A DNA stretch of 64,000 nt from Branchiostoma floridae (GCF_000003815.2 NC_049989.1:709045-773044), one strand, 5' to 3'; positions 20,901-33,600 are shown, counted from the first letter of the stretch. Numbers and translations: made by a program. Notes: a model not told the origin generated them from the sequence alone.

Positions 20901-23900
20901 AGGGGCGAGTAAGAACAGAAAGAAACAACACCCCGACTCCCGGGATTCGAATCCCATATGGTCTAGTGGTTAGGATTTGGCGCTCTCACCGCCAAGGCCC
21001 GGGTTCGATTCCCGGTGTGGGAACCATTGTAGAAATTCTGAGGGGCGAGTAAGAACAGAAAGAAACAACATCCCGACTCCCGGGATTCGAACCCGCGCCG
21101 AACCCGGGCAGCCGGATCAAAAATCCAACGTGCTAACCACAACACCAAAAGCTCAAGAGCTGTTGGCGTGGTCAGTTTTGCAGCGCTAGAACCCCACTGT
21201 TACACTTTCTCCGATCTACGTGACAAAAATCTCTGGTAACGTTTAATACGCAAGATCACGAAACAGCTAGCTGTTAAAGGCCGTCCAGGGATCGGAGGGC
21301 CGAAGGCCCGACCGGTCTCGGGGGTTAGGGGCATGCTACCCGGGAAAAAAAGCGGGCGGGGAGGGCCAGGGGGGGGGGGGCGGTAATCCAACTTGGGCGA
21401 TCTTTTCCACTACAAATGTACGAACTTTACACAAAAGAAAACAAATTAATGTTGTAGATGGAAGAGACTTGGGTACATTTTAGCGATATCGTTTCGAAAA
21501 CCGCTTCAAGACTGCTTCAATCTTTCCAAAACGGGAGTTATTTCGGCCAATTGCAACCTACAAACTTGCCAAAAAAATTCACGCCACCATGATTACGTTA
21601 TATGCAGCAGAGAGCCCGCTGTCACGAAAGTAAACATCGTAATGTTTTATCCCGTTGCCGTCCGTGAACCATTCCGTATACAAAGAACAGATGCACGCAG
21701 GATGGATATTTATACCGATTTTAGTTGCTATAGTTTTCTTAAACTTCGTGCGAACATGGAATCACACGACAGAGGCGGCTGCAGAAAATTTCTCAGTATG
21801 GGGAGGGCGAACTATATCAACGTAATCCTTGGGGGTCCGGGGGCATGCTCCCCCGGGAAAATTTGGAAATCTTGACTATCTGAAACGGTGTTTCCTAAAT
21901 TTTGATGGGCAAAATTTTCTGGCAGACTAAGCTTTAAGTTTAATAGCCTTTCTATTAGAACTTCACATGGTTTTGAGGGCGAGGACGCCTCCAACGTATT
22001 TCCACGATTTCGAGCGCCGGGCATGGCACGAGCCGTCGCAAGGTAGGTCTGGAGAAATGTCATTCAAATGATGAAGTTTGGACCCTCTGAGACACGATTT
22101 TCTGCATTTTGAGGGATAAACTTCGCTGGTAGACTATGCTAAATGTAATGACAATTTTCTGTCAGAGGAAGAGATTTTTGATGGCGGCGAGTGCCGAAGT
22201 GTTGTGTGCGCCAGAGGCGCAAGCCGTCGCATGGGACGTCCAGAGAAAAATTGAAATCTTGACCATCTGAAACTTCATTTCCTGCATTTCAGGGGCACAT
22301 TTTGCTTGTATTTATCAAGGCCCCTCAGGCAATTTTTTTCAATGGCCCCCCCCTCGGCTCAAAAAATTTTTCAATGGCCCCCCCCTCGGCTCAAAAAAAT
22401 TTTCATTGCCCCCACCCCCCCACCTATGCACCAGCCCTCCCCCCGGTAAATATCGTCAGGTCCCTAATGAGCTTGTGATGTAAGGAAGAAGTGATGTAAG
22501 GAAAAAGTGATGTACCCTAGTGGCTTGCTCTGGAACTGCAGAGGCATTTTTTAAAAATCCTGCACGGAGAATAACGGAACATAGGGATGATGGATTACCA
22601 TGATACTTAGCATGCAGGTATCTCTGACGGAAAGGTACATAATAAAGCGAAAATTATGCTAAGTTTGACTTAATTTGCATACTTAAGTTAAATCTCCACT
22701 AGTTATGCGGAGATTCCGAGCAAGCGAGTGAGAATGAGAAAAATCCATATTAGCAGTGTTTTCCATTATGGGACATATGTAGTTTGTGGCAGATGGAGGA
22801 TTAGCAGATACCAATTATGCAAATAAATCTCTAATTTGCATAGTTAATGTGAAGGTGTCCCCATTCTTCTGGGTACATGTCGTAAATGATTGGGCTGTCA
22901 ACATTGTGACCTATGTAAGTCAGTGAAAGCTGTACATAAGCAAGCACAAATCGTGCAGATGTGAAAGTCATTTGCATAATCAGAATATTTCAACTCTCCA
23001 AACTCTTGTTTTACCAGTAAGAGGTTAAAGAAATGCCTTCTGGTAAAATATGGGATGGGGTGTGGGGTGTTTTCCCTTTTTTACCTAAGAGAGGTTCAAG
23101 AATAAACTGCTGGTAACTAGAGTTCCACGAACACATACCTTTGCCAAATAAACCAGGTTTGTTATGTAGAATGATGTCTGTAGACATAAATGTGTTACTC
23201 ATTACATTTTACTTTATATGCCTGGAGTTGGTTTATAAAATTTTGCCATTGACTATACAGATTAGATCCCAATTTACATAATCAATATCAAATTGTATCA
23301 AGCATTACTTAAGCTATCAGGCTGAGCATACCAAAAATTATGATGATCGTTTCATCCCTTCTTGTCTTTTTGTCTTTCAAAGTCCGAAACTAAACCGGCT
23401 CCTGCAGTTCCAAAAAGACGTTAGGGGACCCAAACATACACCTCTTACTCTCTGCCCTCTTTCTCAGTTACATATGTATCTTTGAAAGCCCTAGCATAGA
23501 ATGCAGTGGATTTTGAACTTTCATCATTAATTATGTAAAATAGTTGTTAATTTGCATGATTAGTATCTCATTACGTAAGTTTTCACTTAGGCTATCTACA
23601 TACCAAAAATCTTGACAATCCATCAACACGTTCATATTTTCTCATTAATTATGCAAATGACGACCTAATTTGCATATTTCATAAGTATTGGCATTTCTCC
23701 CTTTCTCAGCTACATATGTGACACGTTTGAAGGTCCTATCATGGAGTGCAGAGGATTTCTTAACTTTCCTCATTAATTATGCAAATTAGCTGTAGATTTG
23801 CATAATTAGTTTTTCATTATGTAGGTCTTCACTTTGTCTATCTACATACCAAAAATCATAACTATCCGTCAACACATTTATAATTTCTCATTAATTCATT

Positions 23901-26190
23901 AATCATGCAAATGAGGTCGTCATTTGTATAATTGATATCTATCGACATTTCTCTCCTTCCCAGCTATAATGTGACAAGTTTGAAAGTCCTATCATGGAAT
24001 ACAGTGGATTTATAAACTTTTCTCATTAATTATGCAAATTAGCTGTTTATTTGCATAATTAGTATTCCATTATGTAAGTCATCACTCATTCTATCTACAT
24101 ACCAAAAGTCATGACGATCCGTCAACGCGTTCTTGAGTTATTCCCATCCAAAGCTTGAAAGGAAACCGACACCTGCAGTTCCAAACAAGCCGCTAGGGAG
24201 CCCAAATTCACAGCACTTACTCTCTGCCCCAAGGGCTATCTACCACAGCATGTCCAGAACACGAGATATCAAAAATTGAGGTTCCGCTGCAGTACTTTAG
24301 GAAGCTGCTAGGGGGCCTATTATCGAACTTGACCTTCCCGATCCCTACCCACCTACCAAATATCATCAGGATCCATGCAAGGTTTCTTGAGTTATGCTGG
24401 CGACAGACAGACGTACAAGCCTAAAACATAACATTGCCATTCTGGCAAAGGTAATAATAAAACGGATAGCGGGTGGTATCGCTTTATTTTACCAGTAAGA
24501 GGTTCAAGAAATACATTCTGGTAAACAAATGGGATAGTGGGGTGGCATTCCTTTATTTTACCAGTAAGTTGTTCAATGAACATTTGGTAAAAATAATAGG
24601 TTCTAGGTTTGTACCCTATGTTAGCACATCTCTTGTGGTTAGCACGTGTAAAAATATTTTTCAGGGCTAAAAAATGGGATAGATAAACAATTCAAGCGAA
24701 CACCGGTCGAAATTTAGACCGGCTGGAGCTTGATCGCCGAATTTCAAAATCACCCGAGCGTCGACGGATTTTTCGCTGAAAATTTGCCCCGTTACAAGTT
24801 GGACAGACCGATGTGTCATTCCCGGCAATCCGGAAAGTTTAGGTTATTACTCTTTCTCCCTTTTTGGTGCACAGCGAAGGTTTAAATCGCAACGGACGAG
24901 CTGCTAAAAAAAAGTCGAAAATGCCCATTTGGAGCTCGGTTCTTGATCTGGGACGGGGGCTTTGGACACTTCGGAGAGACTTCAAAACCAGTAATGGACA
25001 CCAGCTATACAGACTCATGTCACTATGAAACCGTAATCATTAAGTTGGTAGACATGGTAATAACTCGTACCTAATTGACAGATGAACCCCAACGGCTGGT
25101 AGCACCCAACATCATTCCATTCATAGCTGTACTCTTTCATCTCGGCGCAGTCTTCTGGGCCGAACTCATGTTCTTGATTGTTGGGCTCACCATAATCCCA
25201 GTTGGAATAGCCTGTTGACGACAAACGTGTGCCGTCCTCAAAAACCCATCGCCCTTCTCTGCCGGCGTCAGTTAAGCCAAGCCAGATGCGCTCGGTGTTG
25301 GGATAGAAAGTGGAGATAAAATAGTTGATTTGTATGTCCTTCGGCATGGCTACCAACGCCCCGTCCTCGGCACATCTCCGTCTGGCCCCGGCATAACTCA
25401 CCCTCTCGTCAGAGAAGTCCTTGTAGCAGACTCCTTTGAAGTTTCTGTAACCCGATATTTCGCACCCTGCAAGGAAAATAGGAATATCTGAGTCACTTAA
25501 AATCTGCATTGGCAAATGTTAGATACGTACACAGTCACTACAAGCCATCCATTAACTATCAAAATCTCGAATATACATAGATCATTCCCATGAATCTTAT
25601 TTTGTCATTTTGTGTATTTGATGTCTTTAATATCATTCTTTGTGCTTCCGAAAGCTGCCCGGCCGGGCCCCGGTTTGGAAATGTGACCTAAGCCTTACTT
25701 GGACTTTGCCCAAGATTCGCCTGATTTTCTTCGGTAAAAAGTATTGTATTGACGCAGAATGGTCTGTTCACGTTGTGGCTGTTGTGAAAACGTTTGGATT
25801 GATCTATCTCAAAATTGTATTATTTTCAGTGTGACCAGCGAAAAATACGACCGACGCTCGGGCGATTTTAAAATTTGTCGAGCTCCAGCCGATCGTCAAA
25901 TTTTGCCGGCGTTCGCTTGAATTGTGACGCTGGTTAATCCGCACAAAAAGACACATAGTAGTGATGTGTGCAGTATTGTGATTTTTGCAAACCATGTAGA
26001 AACAGTATTCAGTCGTCACTCTACTGTGCGTCTGTCAGTTATCTTTACAATATCTACGGGTGGGGTGTATGCGTTCATTAACACTGTCATAAGGGTAGAT
26101 GTGCAGTAAGATAACATACTTGTACTCACCTTTACCGGGTACAGCTAAAAGGAAGATTGAGAGACAGAGTGCTGCCAGTACCGTGCCCAT
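17902..26190 (-). CDS. C-type lectin/CUB domain type I membrane protein, six exons, 469 aa
   Basis: Coding exons are 26130-26190, 25071-25466, 20599-20854, 20341-20459, 18994-19338 and 17902-18134; all borders are GT/AG and in phase. Domains in order: signal peptide (1 to about 20, MGTVLAALCLSIFLLAVPGK); C-type lectin domain (about 22-152) with WLGLTD, EPN at 114-116 and WND at 137-139, the calcium/mannose-type sugar-binding residues; a TTSAP linker; one CUB domain (about 168-277, GGTVTSPNYPSNY, FDSFRLE, YDYLKIYDG, RFRSDYSNTAQGF); a Ser/Thr/Pro-rich mucin-like stalk of some 115 residues with imperfect TVSQ/PAHPETT repeats; a membrane helix (about 412-431); and a basic then acidic tail with no ITAM or ITIM tyrosine motif. 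It is probably a cell-surface sugar-binding receptor or adhesion protein, perhaps in innate immunity (inference from similar amphioxus and vertebrate architectures). No orthologue is named. The lectin exon sits between long inverted repeats. Confidence 0.9.
18135..18993. other. intron 5 of the lectin/CUB gene
   Basis: No exon or mobile element recognised in this 859-bp stretch. Confidence 0.55.
19560..19920. repeat. tandem pair of a dispersed 100-bp repeat
   Basis: TTTTTTCGCGGTAGCTGTTG.. to CACCCCTA occurs at about 19588-19665 and again, diverged, at 19825-19900, in intron 4 of the lectin/CUB gene. The GATGTAATAAT..CACCCCTA core also appears inverted at about 1100-1150 inside another element. 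Confidence 0.6.
20889..21204 (-). mobile_element. LTR retroelement with antisense tRNA-Glu at its primer site
   Basis: Read on the minus strand: an LTR from TGTAACAG (21204) to TCTACA (21028), one spacer base, then TGGTTCCC.. which is the complete reverse complement of tRNA-Glu with CCA (21026-20952), then the second half of another LTR (20951-20889, ending GTTGTTTCA). The LTR end CTTTCTGTTCTTACTCGCCC matches the element at 62189. Inside the full LTR lies a tRNA-like module with an A box (GTGGTTAGCACG), a five-pair anticodon stem around TTTTTGA, and a GGTTCGAATCC B box. No target duplication was found. Confidence 0.75.
20952..21023 (+). tRNA. tRNA-Glu (CTC) sequence, with genomically encoded CCA
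   Basis: A 72-nt cloverleaf: acceptor TCCCATA/TGTGGGA, A box GGTCTAGTGGTTAGG, anticodon stem TGGCG/CGCCA around CTCTCAC (anticodon CTC), T arm CCGGGTTCGATTCCCGG, discriminator A. The next bases 21024-21026 are CCA, which nuclear tRNA genes do not normally encode. With LTR sequence on both sides this looks like a reverse-transcribed copy of the primer tRNA rather than an ordinary gene, though its internal promoter is intact and it could be transcribed. Confidence 0.85.
21205..23114. other. part of intron 2 of the lectin/CUB gene
   Basis: Contains recurring blocks with GGGGGCATGCTCCCCCGGG (about 21290-21360 and 21830-21870) and a tandem of TTTCAATGGCCCCCCCC..CTCGGCTCAAAAAA (about 22330-22410). 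No coding sequence was recognised. Confidence 0.6.
23115..24455. mobile_element. 1.3-kb element with TACCTTTGCCA termini and internal repeats
   Basis: TACCTTTGCCA at 23136-23146 is mirrored by TGGCAAAGGTA at 24443-24453. The interior has three or four tandem, diverged units of TCATTAATTATGCAAAT.. plus CATACCAAAAATCATGAC... No transposase frame. Related in lead sequence to the element at 7715. Confidence 0.65.
24687..25925. mobile_element. long terminal inverted repeats bracketing the lectin exon
   Basis: About 95 bp at 24687-24783 (ACAATTCAAGCGAAC..CGGCTGGAGCT..TTTTTCGCTG) is repeated, diverged, as its reverse complement at 25829-25925. The 1.24-kb interval contains exon 2 of the lectin/CUB gene. 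No target duplication and no transposase seen, so this may instead be two independent insertions. Confidence 0.6.
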
Positions 26191-26329
26191 GCCTTCTGTT
26201 CTGTTCTGTTCTGTTCAGGCGCGCTCGCTGCTAAGCTTAAATACGCGCAGGTTGACAATGAAGTGAAAACTGAGTAATCATTGGTAATACCAATGGCGTT
26301 AGAAATAATTTTTTTACCTAATTGTTAAT

Positions 26330-27360
26330 ACCCTGATTCAAAGGCGTGAGAAATATACTTGAACGCCGTGAGTGCAGTTGGAAAGTGGAAAATGTCCGTG
26401 GCAATGAATTACCACACAAATTGTGATAGGCAGACGCTGTGACCATTGGGGCATTGTGTGCCAATTTGACCACGAGAGACTCGGCGAAGATGTCATTTTG
26501 TCAGTGAATGCAAAGAGGTATGGTAAGAGTAATGCTAAGCATACACAATTGGGAATTGGAAATCTGTGACCATTGGGACTCTAAGTGAATAATTTGACCA
26601 CGAGGAACTTGGCGAATATGTTACTTTGTCAGTGAATGTAAAGAGGTATGTTAACAGCAATATTTGGCGTCTGCACCATGGTGAAGCGAAAATCACTTTC
26701 AAGAATTTGATTGAGAGTTTCAGAAGTAACACGCCGGTTCGTTTGTTAAGTCTAAATCTCCATGTCACAGCACATGGCATATTGATCTGGAAATATAGGA
26801 TGAAAAATACAACCAAAATGAGATAACAAGAGTCTTTCCAAGGCATGGAATTGCCAAATTTGTTGAAATTATCTCTAAATGGTTATGTGGTTTCTAGTCA
26901 AAATCCTGTTTGGGGACTATAAACAGGCAGCTCTGCCCAACATTGCCACCTAAAATGAGCATTCAGCCGGGCATGGACACAAAACTGTCAAAATTCACAA
27001 AATTGTCTATTTGCGGCCAGTGTCGCGAGTTTGGTCTCCTAGGGTTAATGGACTAAACCTGATAACTGCATAGAATCCACTCAACAATAAGTCATACAAT
27101 TAATCAACAGGATCCTACTCTACCTCGGACGCTAAAAGTAGATTTTTGGCATTCTTTGTGATACCCTGATTCAAAGGCGTGAGAAATACACTTGTTGTCA
27201 GGAAGTGCGGCTGGAAATTTAAAAAAAAAATGTCCGTGGTATTAGACTACCACACAAATTATGATAGGCATGCGATCTCCAAACTCAAATTTCATCCCAA
27301 AGCAGAAGCTGTGAACATTGGGTCATTGTGTGCTAATTTGACCAATAGGACAGAATTGTT
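26330..27360. repeat. direct duplication upstream of the lectin/CUB gene
   Basis: CCCTGATTCAAAGGCGTGAG at 26332 recurs at 27163, each followed by AATGTCCGTGG, TACCACACAAATT and CATTG..TGTGTGC.AATTTGACC in the same order, about 830 bp apart. A partial third copy of the last block lies at 26560-26610. Confidence 0.75.
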
Positions 27361-28301
27361 CACCCTCCTGTCAATCTTCCGAAACCTGGAGGGTCAGGGA
27401 ATACATTCCCGTCCTTCTCGGTAAATGACTATAACTAGACAGAAAGAGTGGGGCGTCCGAGGCGTTAACATCGGGTCTGGGGGCATCTCATCTGAAGCTA
27501 CAGAAGCTACGACTGTAGGTAGGAATCTGTTGCTGCTGAAGATACAAGGACATGCATCACTTCCGACAAAGTATGTTGGTTTTTCTCCGGTGAATGGCCT
27601 GTTCCTTTCACTTAAATGCAGCGGAAAGTTATATCATTGAAAGAACAGTAGCTTTTGATATTCCCTCTCCGGTAAGATTGGTCGTCGTTCATTGTTCTAT
27701 GACCGGTAAGGTATATATCTCCTAGAAACATTAAGGTCTAGACTACCAGTTGAGGCCTTTGTACATGTACTAGTATACTTGTGTCTGGATTGGTGGATAA
27801 ATTCTTCAGTAATGTGATTTGAATCCTTAGGCTTGTGTGACGAGACTAAGATTAAATTGTACTGGGAGGTTGTAGTGGTCTTGAATCGTGCGAAACCGTT
27901 CCTTTTCTTAGCCTTCTAGATCTAGCCCAAACATGATCTGTTTTTATTTCATAATATGAGTAATCTCTCGCAAGTCAGGTTCACCGTAGTGAGAATACGG
28001 TGCTATCAAACTCCGTCAGACTTTCGAGCTTCGTGACAAACCCTTTTGTTACCTGATTACAAGACAGGGATGCACCCGGTCTCCCGTCCAGATGAACGAT
28101 GTAAACCACCTGGCTGGTACGAGACGGAGGTTTGCCAGGCCTCCATCCGGGTGATTTGTAGACACCATCGCACACCGAGGCATGCCTCTACTCTTTTTCC
28201 AAAGGTGTGGTGGGTTCTTTCAACGTGCGCGGGGTATGGCTTTCCTCAAACACGAGGCCTCCGTCCTTTCTAAGGGACGTCCATAGCCGAAGCTCGTTGA
28301 G

Positions 28302-28646
28302 GGAGAGTTCATGCACCTGCATCGTTCCGATAACACTTTTCACCTGCAACATCCTGGTTGGAACGCTCCATCTGTTTAGCAACACGGTACACATCTGCAC
28401 CTTGAGGATCGATGGCAGCAAAAGTCTCTTTCTCAGCTGCAGATTTGGCCAACCAGACAGCGTGCTTTAAGAGGCGTTTGGCTTCATTGTAGGCAGTTTT
28501 TGCGACCTTAGCTTCAGCAGTTTTACCTTGCTTCCGAAGGGAGTTGAAGACCTTAAACAGTTCCCTTTTCTTGGACACAGCTTCTTCTACATGGTCATCC
28601 CACCACCAGGTCTCCGGTTTCCACGAATGGTTCTTGGAGTAACTTC
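28302..28646 (-). mobile_element. LINE ORF2 linker fragment (between endonuclease and reverse transcriptase)
   Basis: Minus-strand frame reads HSWKPETWWWDDHVEEAVSK, then KRELFKVFNSLRKQGK, AYNEAKRLLKHA and GEKCYRNDAGALSLNE. ETWWWxDxV followed by a Lys-rich helix and GExCxRNDxG is characteristic of non-LTR retrotransposons of the RTE/CR1-like group. It is flanked by SINE-like debris at 28040-28300. Reverse-transcriptase domains are absent, so it is a dead remnant. Confidence 0.75.
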
Positions 28647-30651
28647 TATGCTTGGTGTTTTGTTTTTAACAGTCCAATAAAATCACTTCTTTGAACTATG
28701 TTTTTTGAAGTTCAGAACATGGAGTGGTGCATTTCAGCAAGAAACCTCAAGAGAAAATTAGCTGTTTGCGTTAAGGCTCTGGTGCACGTCCCCCGTTTTT
28801 TGGCCTTTCATACTTTCGGGAGGTTTTTTAGGGGTTGCGTGGTTGGCAAACATATGCAACTATGTATGCTAATTTTTAACGAAATATCGTGATGTTTGGT
28901 ACAGTATATGTTTGGAATCGGTTTGATGATCAATTTTGGATATTGATGTTTTCGGGGTTTCTTTGACTTTTGACCAGCCCTTCTCATTACGATTGTACTT
29001 TTGGCAAATAAAAGTCTTCTTGCGATGACCATGCACTCGCGCCCATCCTAACACTTGTGTTGGTGTTTCATTGTGTGTATGTGAAGTGTATGAACGCATC
29101 GAGAGGGAGTGCTGTGAAGGGGTGATGTAGAAACAGATTCTATATAGCACGTATATGTAATCATGCCGGCAGTTTCACCTTTGATAGTCTGGAATTATTG
29201 CAATTGGAGAAAACAGGTATTTCGAACCCAGCCATGTATTCCAAAACATGAACAGCAGCTACAGTACATGAACCACTACGGGCATACCAACTCAATTCCT
29301 TTGTTCTATCTTGTCTGATTTTGGATCGACACTTTTATTTCTGTGACAGAAATTAACATTTCAAACATGGTAGTTTAAACTTATGCATTGATACAATAAA
29401 TTTTACAGGTATAACAAGGAATTCTACTTGGTACCAAAATATGAACATTTGGGGCTTGATTGACACACCCCAAGGAGCTTTTTCTATTTGTCTAGCTGCA
29501 GGTCACAGATCCAAAAAGTTGAAGTGGTGTTACCTGAGCAAATGAGACCCCATCCCCTATACATGTACTTCACCCTATCCCTCTTCGATAAAAAATGGAC
29601 TCTTCTGCAAAATGACCGATTCCACAATTACTGACACACAGAAGTAAGGTACATGTATTCCATAATGGGCACGCTTCAAAATGGAATTTTCCCAAGTGAA
29701 TCCTAGGTAAGAATGGACTCCTCCAAGTACATATCATGCAAAATGAACCATGTCACAATGGACCATTCCATGATCACTGAGTCCAAACTGGAATTGCCCC
29801 ATTTCCACTACTATGCAAGAATGGACCATTTCAAAATGAACCAAAGGGTCCTAAGCACAGATGTGCATACAAAAACATACATTTTGGTCTGACAAAAGCA
29901 CTAAATCAGTTTAAAGCTGTGTATACGGCAAATGTTCCGTGGACATAACATTGGCATGCATTCCAGTGCCAGATTTCAGGTAATTTGGTTTAATATCAGA
30001 CCACAGCAGCCACAAATTTGTGTCTTGGTCTGAAGTTTCAAAGTAAGTAAAAATATATCATCTCAGAGTGGTGCATGATAAATCTTGAATGAAAATGATA
30101 AAGCACCCCAATACCAAATGTCAGGTCATTTGACTAAAATACCTGGACCAACAAGAAACATTTTTGGACTGAAAATTGCCAAAAACATTAATAAGGGAAT
30201 TCCAAAGGACTACATACAAAAATGAAAATACAAATCTGGATATTTACCCACTCTCAGTCTATACCAAATTTCTAGTAATTTGTCACAAATTGAGAGTTTA
30301 ATCAATTAATCTAAATGATAACAGGGATATCTGTCAGCATATGGTATAAGACGTAAAATAATTGAAAAACTGCTTGAACTACTACTAGTAATGCACTGAG
30401 CTTCAATTCCTACTAACACCTTTGCAACTGTAGTCAGAACACCTGGCAATATATAAAATAGACTCCAATTATCTACATTACACAAGACCTTTTATCCTTC
30501 ATATGTTTGACGACAAAAACTGGCATATTTGTCGATGAGATTGAGGAGACGTGCACGTGTTGGTTTAAGTTAATCTAGGGATTCTACATGACTGTATAAG
30601 GTGATTATTCCTGTACTTAGCAAAGAAAGCAAAATGCTGCACTGTGCTGAA

Positions 30652-33600
30652 TCACAATCTAACAGTCCTGAGGAACTGCAGCTTCTGTTTCAGCACCTCG
30701 GCCATCTCCCCGGCTGATATCTGGTAGCTGTCCTTCACCTTCTTCCACACAGTCTCAGCACTGATGTCCTCTCTCTGGGACACAAAAGTACATGATACAA
30801 TTTGGCAAGTTAAAACATCATTTCTAGTATTTCATGATATTTCCCTCCACTGATGCCATGCACTTATTGTCATTTCCATTTGGAAGAGAAACTCTGATGC
30901 AACTACCAAATTACCATGCTCCCATGGAATACACTGCAAATAACTATTCCTCTTCAACATGCATGCTTATGCAGTAGCCATCACCAACATTTAATCACAA
31001 CTTCATCTCCAAGGGAATAAATTGGTCCAAATATTGAGCCTTTTGTTTGTTTGAGACATTATATTCACTATAAGGCCAAGTTGATTTGATTATACAGATG
31101 ATATCCGTACATGCATCTGGTTCCAAAAACTTTTTTTGCGACCACACTGTATATTGTACAAAGCAGTTATAAAAACATAACCTTCTGGCGATGATAATGA
31201 GCACATACAAGCCAAAAAATATCAGAACATACCAAAGTAAATTCAAAAGTCAAAGAAAAAGCTGTAAAAAAACAAAAAAGAAAAATCGATTGTTCTGTAT
31301 ACCATACTCTGTGTGTTCAGTCTTGTTCAATCCTCATGAAGGCAACTTTTTGGGGGGGGCAAAAAAAAAATTTGCATGCTCACATCAGCTTTGGGATTCC
31401 CAGAGGATGCCATTGAATTTCATATAATCAAATCAATTTGGCCTAACTTGCAAGACACAGTGTTGGATAACTGATATCATAAATATTGATCACCTTTGCA
31501 TGTTCCGGTGCAGGGCTGATTTCCAAAGTACTGACATCTACTTCAGTGATGACAATGTCCACTTCCAGCAGACATTTATGTAGCTTCTCTCCAAACTGGA
31601 CCAGACTTTCTACAAACATCTTGTAGTCATCAAACACCTGTGGCTGGAAGGTGCAAAAATGCTTTCTGAATATTGGCATGAAAGTCCATCTGTGTTGGTA
31701 CCTAATATAGTAAAAGAGTTCACACTTTGTTCCAAAAGAAACGTTTAGCCCATGGAAGTTTCAGCTGTCTAACTGAGTCTTTTCCAGAATTCAAGAAATC
31801 TTGGTCATGTGACCCTACGGACACATGACATCAGCATTTGATCATAACTGCCAGGAGGTGGAGACACAAAATGTAGCATGTCATGCAGATCAAGTGTTAG
31901 CAGCAACAACAACCAATAGCATGAGTTACATTAATTTTGTTAAATAGAACACTTCACCCCTCACGAGTCAAACAAAACAAGCCTGTTCTTTTTTCTGACC
32001 AGCATGCCCCAAATGTGTGGATATAGTACGTTTGTGAAGGTTAGACATCCAGGATATGATAAATAGATGATGGTTCAAACTCTTCTTCTGGATAATATAA
32101 AAATTTTATTCAGACGTTTCGGAAGACATCCATCTTCCTTCCTCAGTGACATGAAAATGAAGACAAACAATTTCACGGAACAAACAAAGTGTGGATATAG
32201 TGTATGTGTTTATTGTCTAATCTGTCCCAAATCCAGTCCACCAATTTTTTCAAGTTTCTTCCAAGAAGGAAAACCAGTTTTGTACAAGGTTGACACCATG
32301 AGAACAGGCATAGATACACATTTACATTCACACACATGGAGATCATGTGCTGTACATAGACATACTATTTGATACTCACCACAATGTTTGTGGGGGTTTT
32401 CTTCTTCCTTTTCTTTTTTGTCAGGCTAGCTTTTATAGGCTTGAGCATCACTTGACATTGAGATATCACCAGCGTCATCAAGCACAGTGTCTGCAAATTC
32501 AAGTCAAAAGACGGTCACCATTCAGTTTCAGTCTACAAAATAACTTAATAGTATGATGGTATGTCACTGCAGGCCTTTATTTTCTCCAAGATATATCAAT
32601 ATAGGTCATATTTTCACTAGCGTTTGTGTGTGTCTCTGTGTGTGTGCCTGTGAACAAGATAACTCAAGAACGGCTGAGCGGATTCGTTTCTTACTTGGTG
32701 TGTTGGTAGGGTGTGATGAAAGCTGGAAATGATAAGATTTTGGGCCCCCTAGCAGCTTCCCTTGGTACTGCAGCATAACTTCTGGTTTTGCTATCTTGTG
32801 TTATGCTCCACCAAAGGAAGGGGCTTATTGCATACAGTGTAAAAAAATCTTCGTGACAGGAACTTCCAGTCAATTCCCAAGTTAAGTTTTGTAATGTTCA
32901 CTATTTAGAGACCATCATCGCCATGGCAATAACATTTTTTATTGCCAGCCTTGTTGTTGTTGTTATAAAAGCAATTCCATTGTCCAAGATTATGGAACTG
33001 CTGATGCTGTGAGATATTGTTACTGACCTCCACCAGCAGCACCAGCCCCTGCAGCACCTGTGGGTACACCTCAGGTGGGCTGCCAGGACTGGCAATAGGT
33101 GTGTCCATGGAGTCCAGAACATCTATATAGAAAATAGAAAATAGTAAAAATATATCCTTGATGTCTTTATATGTAAGAGCTCAATATAGATACAAGTACA
33201 ATGCACCTATCTTTTAATATCTGGGTTTGTTCTCTATGTCTACCCGGTCGTCACCCAACAACAAGGTCAAGTTGATTTGTAACATTACATGCTATGTCAT
33301 TTGGTACAACATACACAGCTACATTGTAGCTTTCTTGAATGTGTAGGCACTTTTGCAGTGCAGCTTCACATGATAGCTAGTGCGATTTGCATGTTATCAT
33401 TAGGATACACCTGTCCAATTTTATTTTCTGGATCAAAAAAGATAATGCCAGGGATATATTGTAAAATTTTGGCGCCAAAAGAACATGTTTTTGATTTCAA
33501 AATCTCCCTTCAGATTGACAATTTTATGACTTATGTTTAACATATTTGCATCATTTTGTTACATTCCAAGTGTTGGTTAAGTATTGGCGAAAGCAAGTCA

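Larger units (their letters stand above)
26191..30651. other. intergenic region between the lectin/CUB and NAA25 genes
   Basis: Should contain the lectin/CUB promoter (nearest part) and the NAA25 3' region. It holds a duplicated block (26330-26640, 27160-27360), a LINE fragment (28302-28646) and, at 29580-29850, loosely repeated AATGGACCATTYC phrases. No gene was recognised. Confidence 0.6.

Noticed and set aside
31060-31150. Possible transposon end shared with 46180-46260 (CAGTGTGGTC and AAGTTGATTTGAT phrases)
   Set aside because: The phrases match in part but order and termini were not clear enough to define an element.
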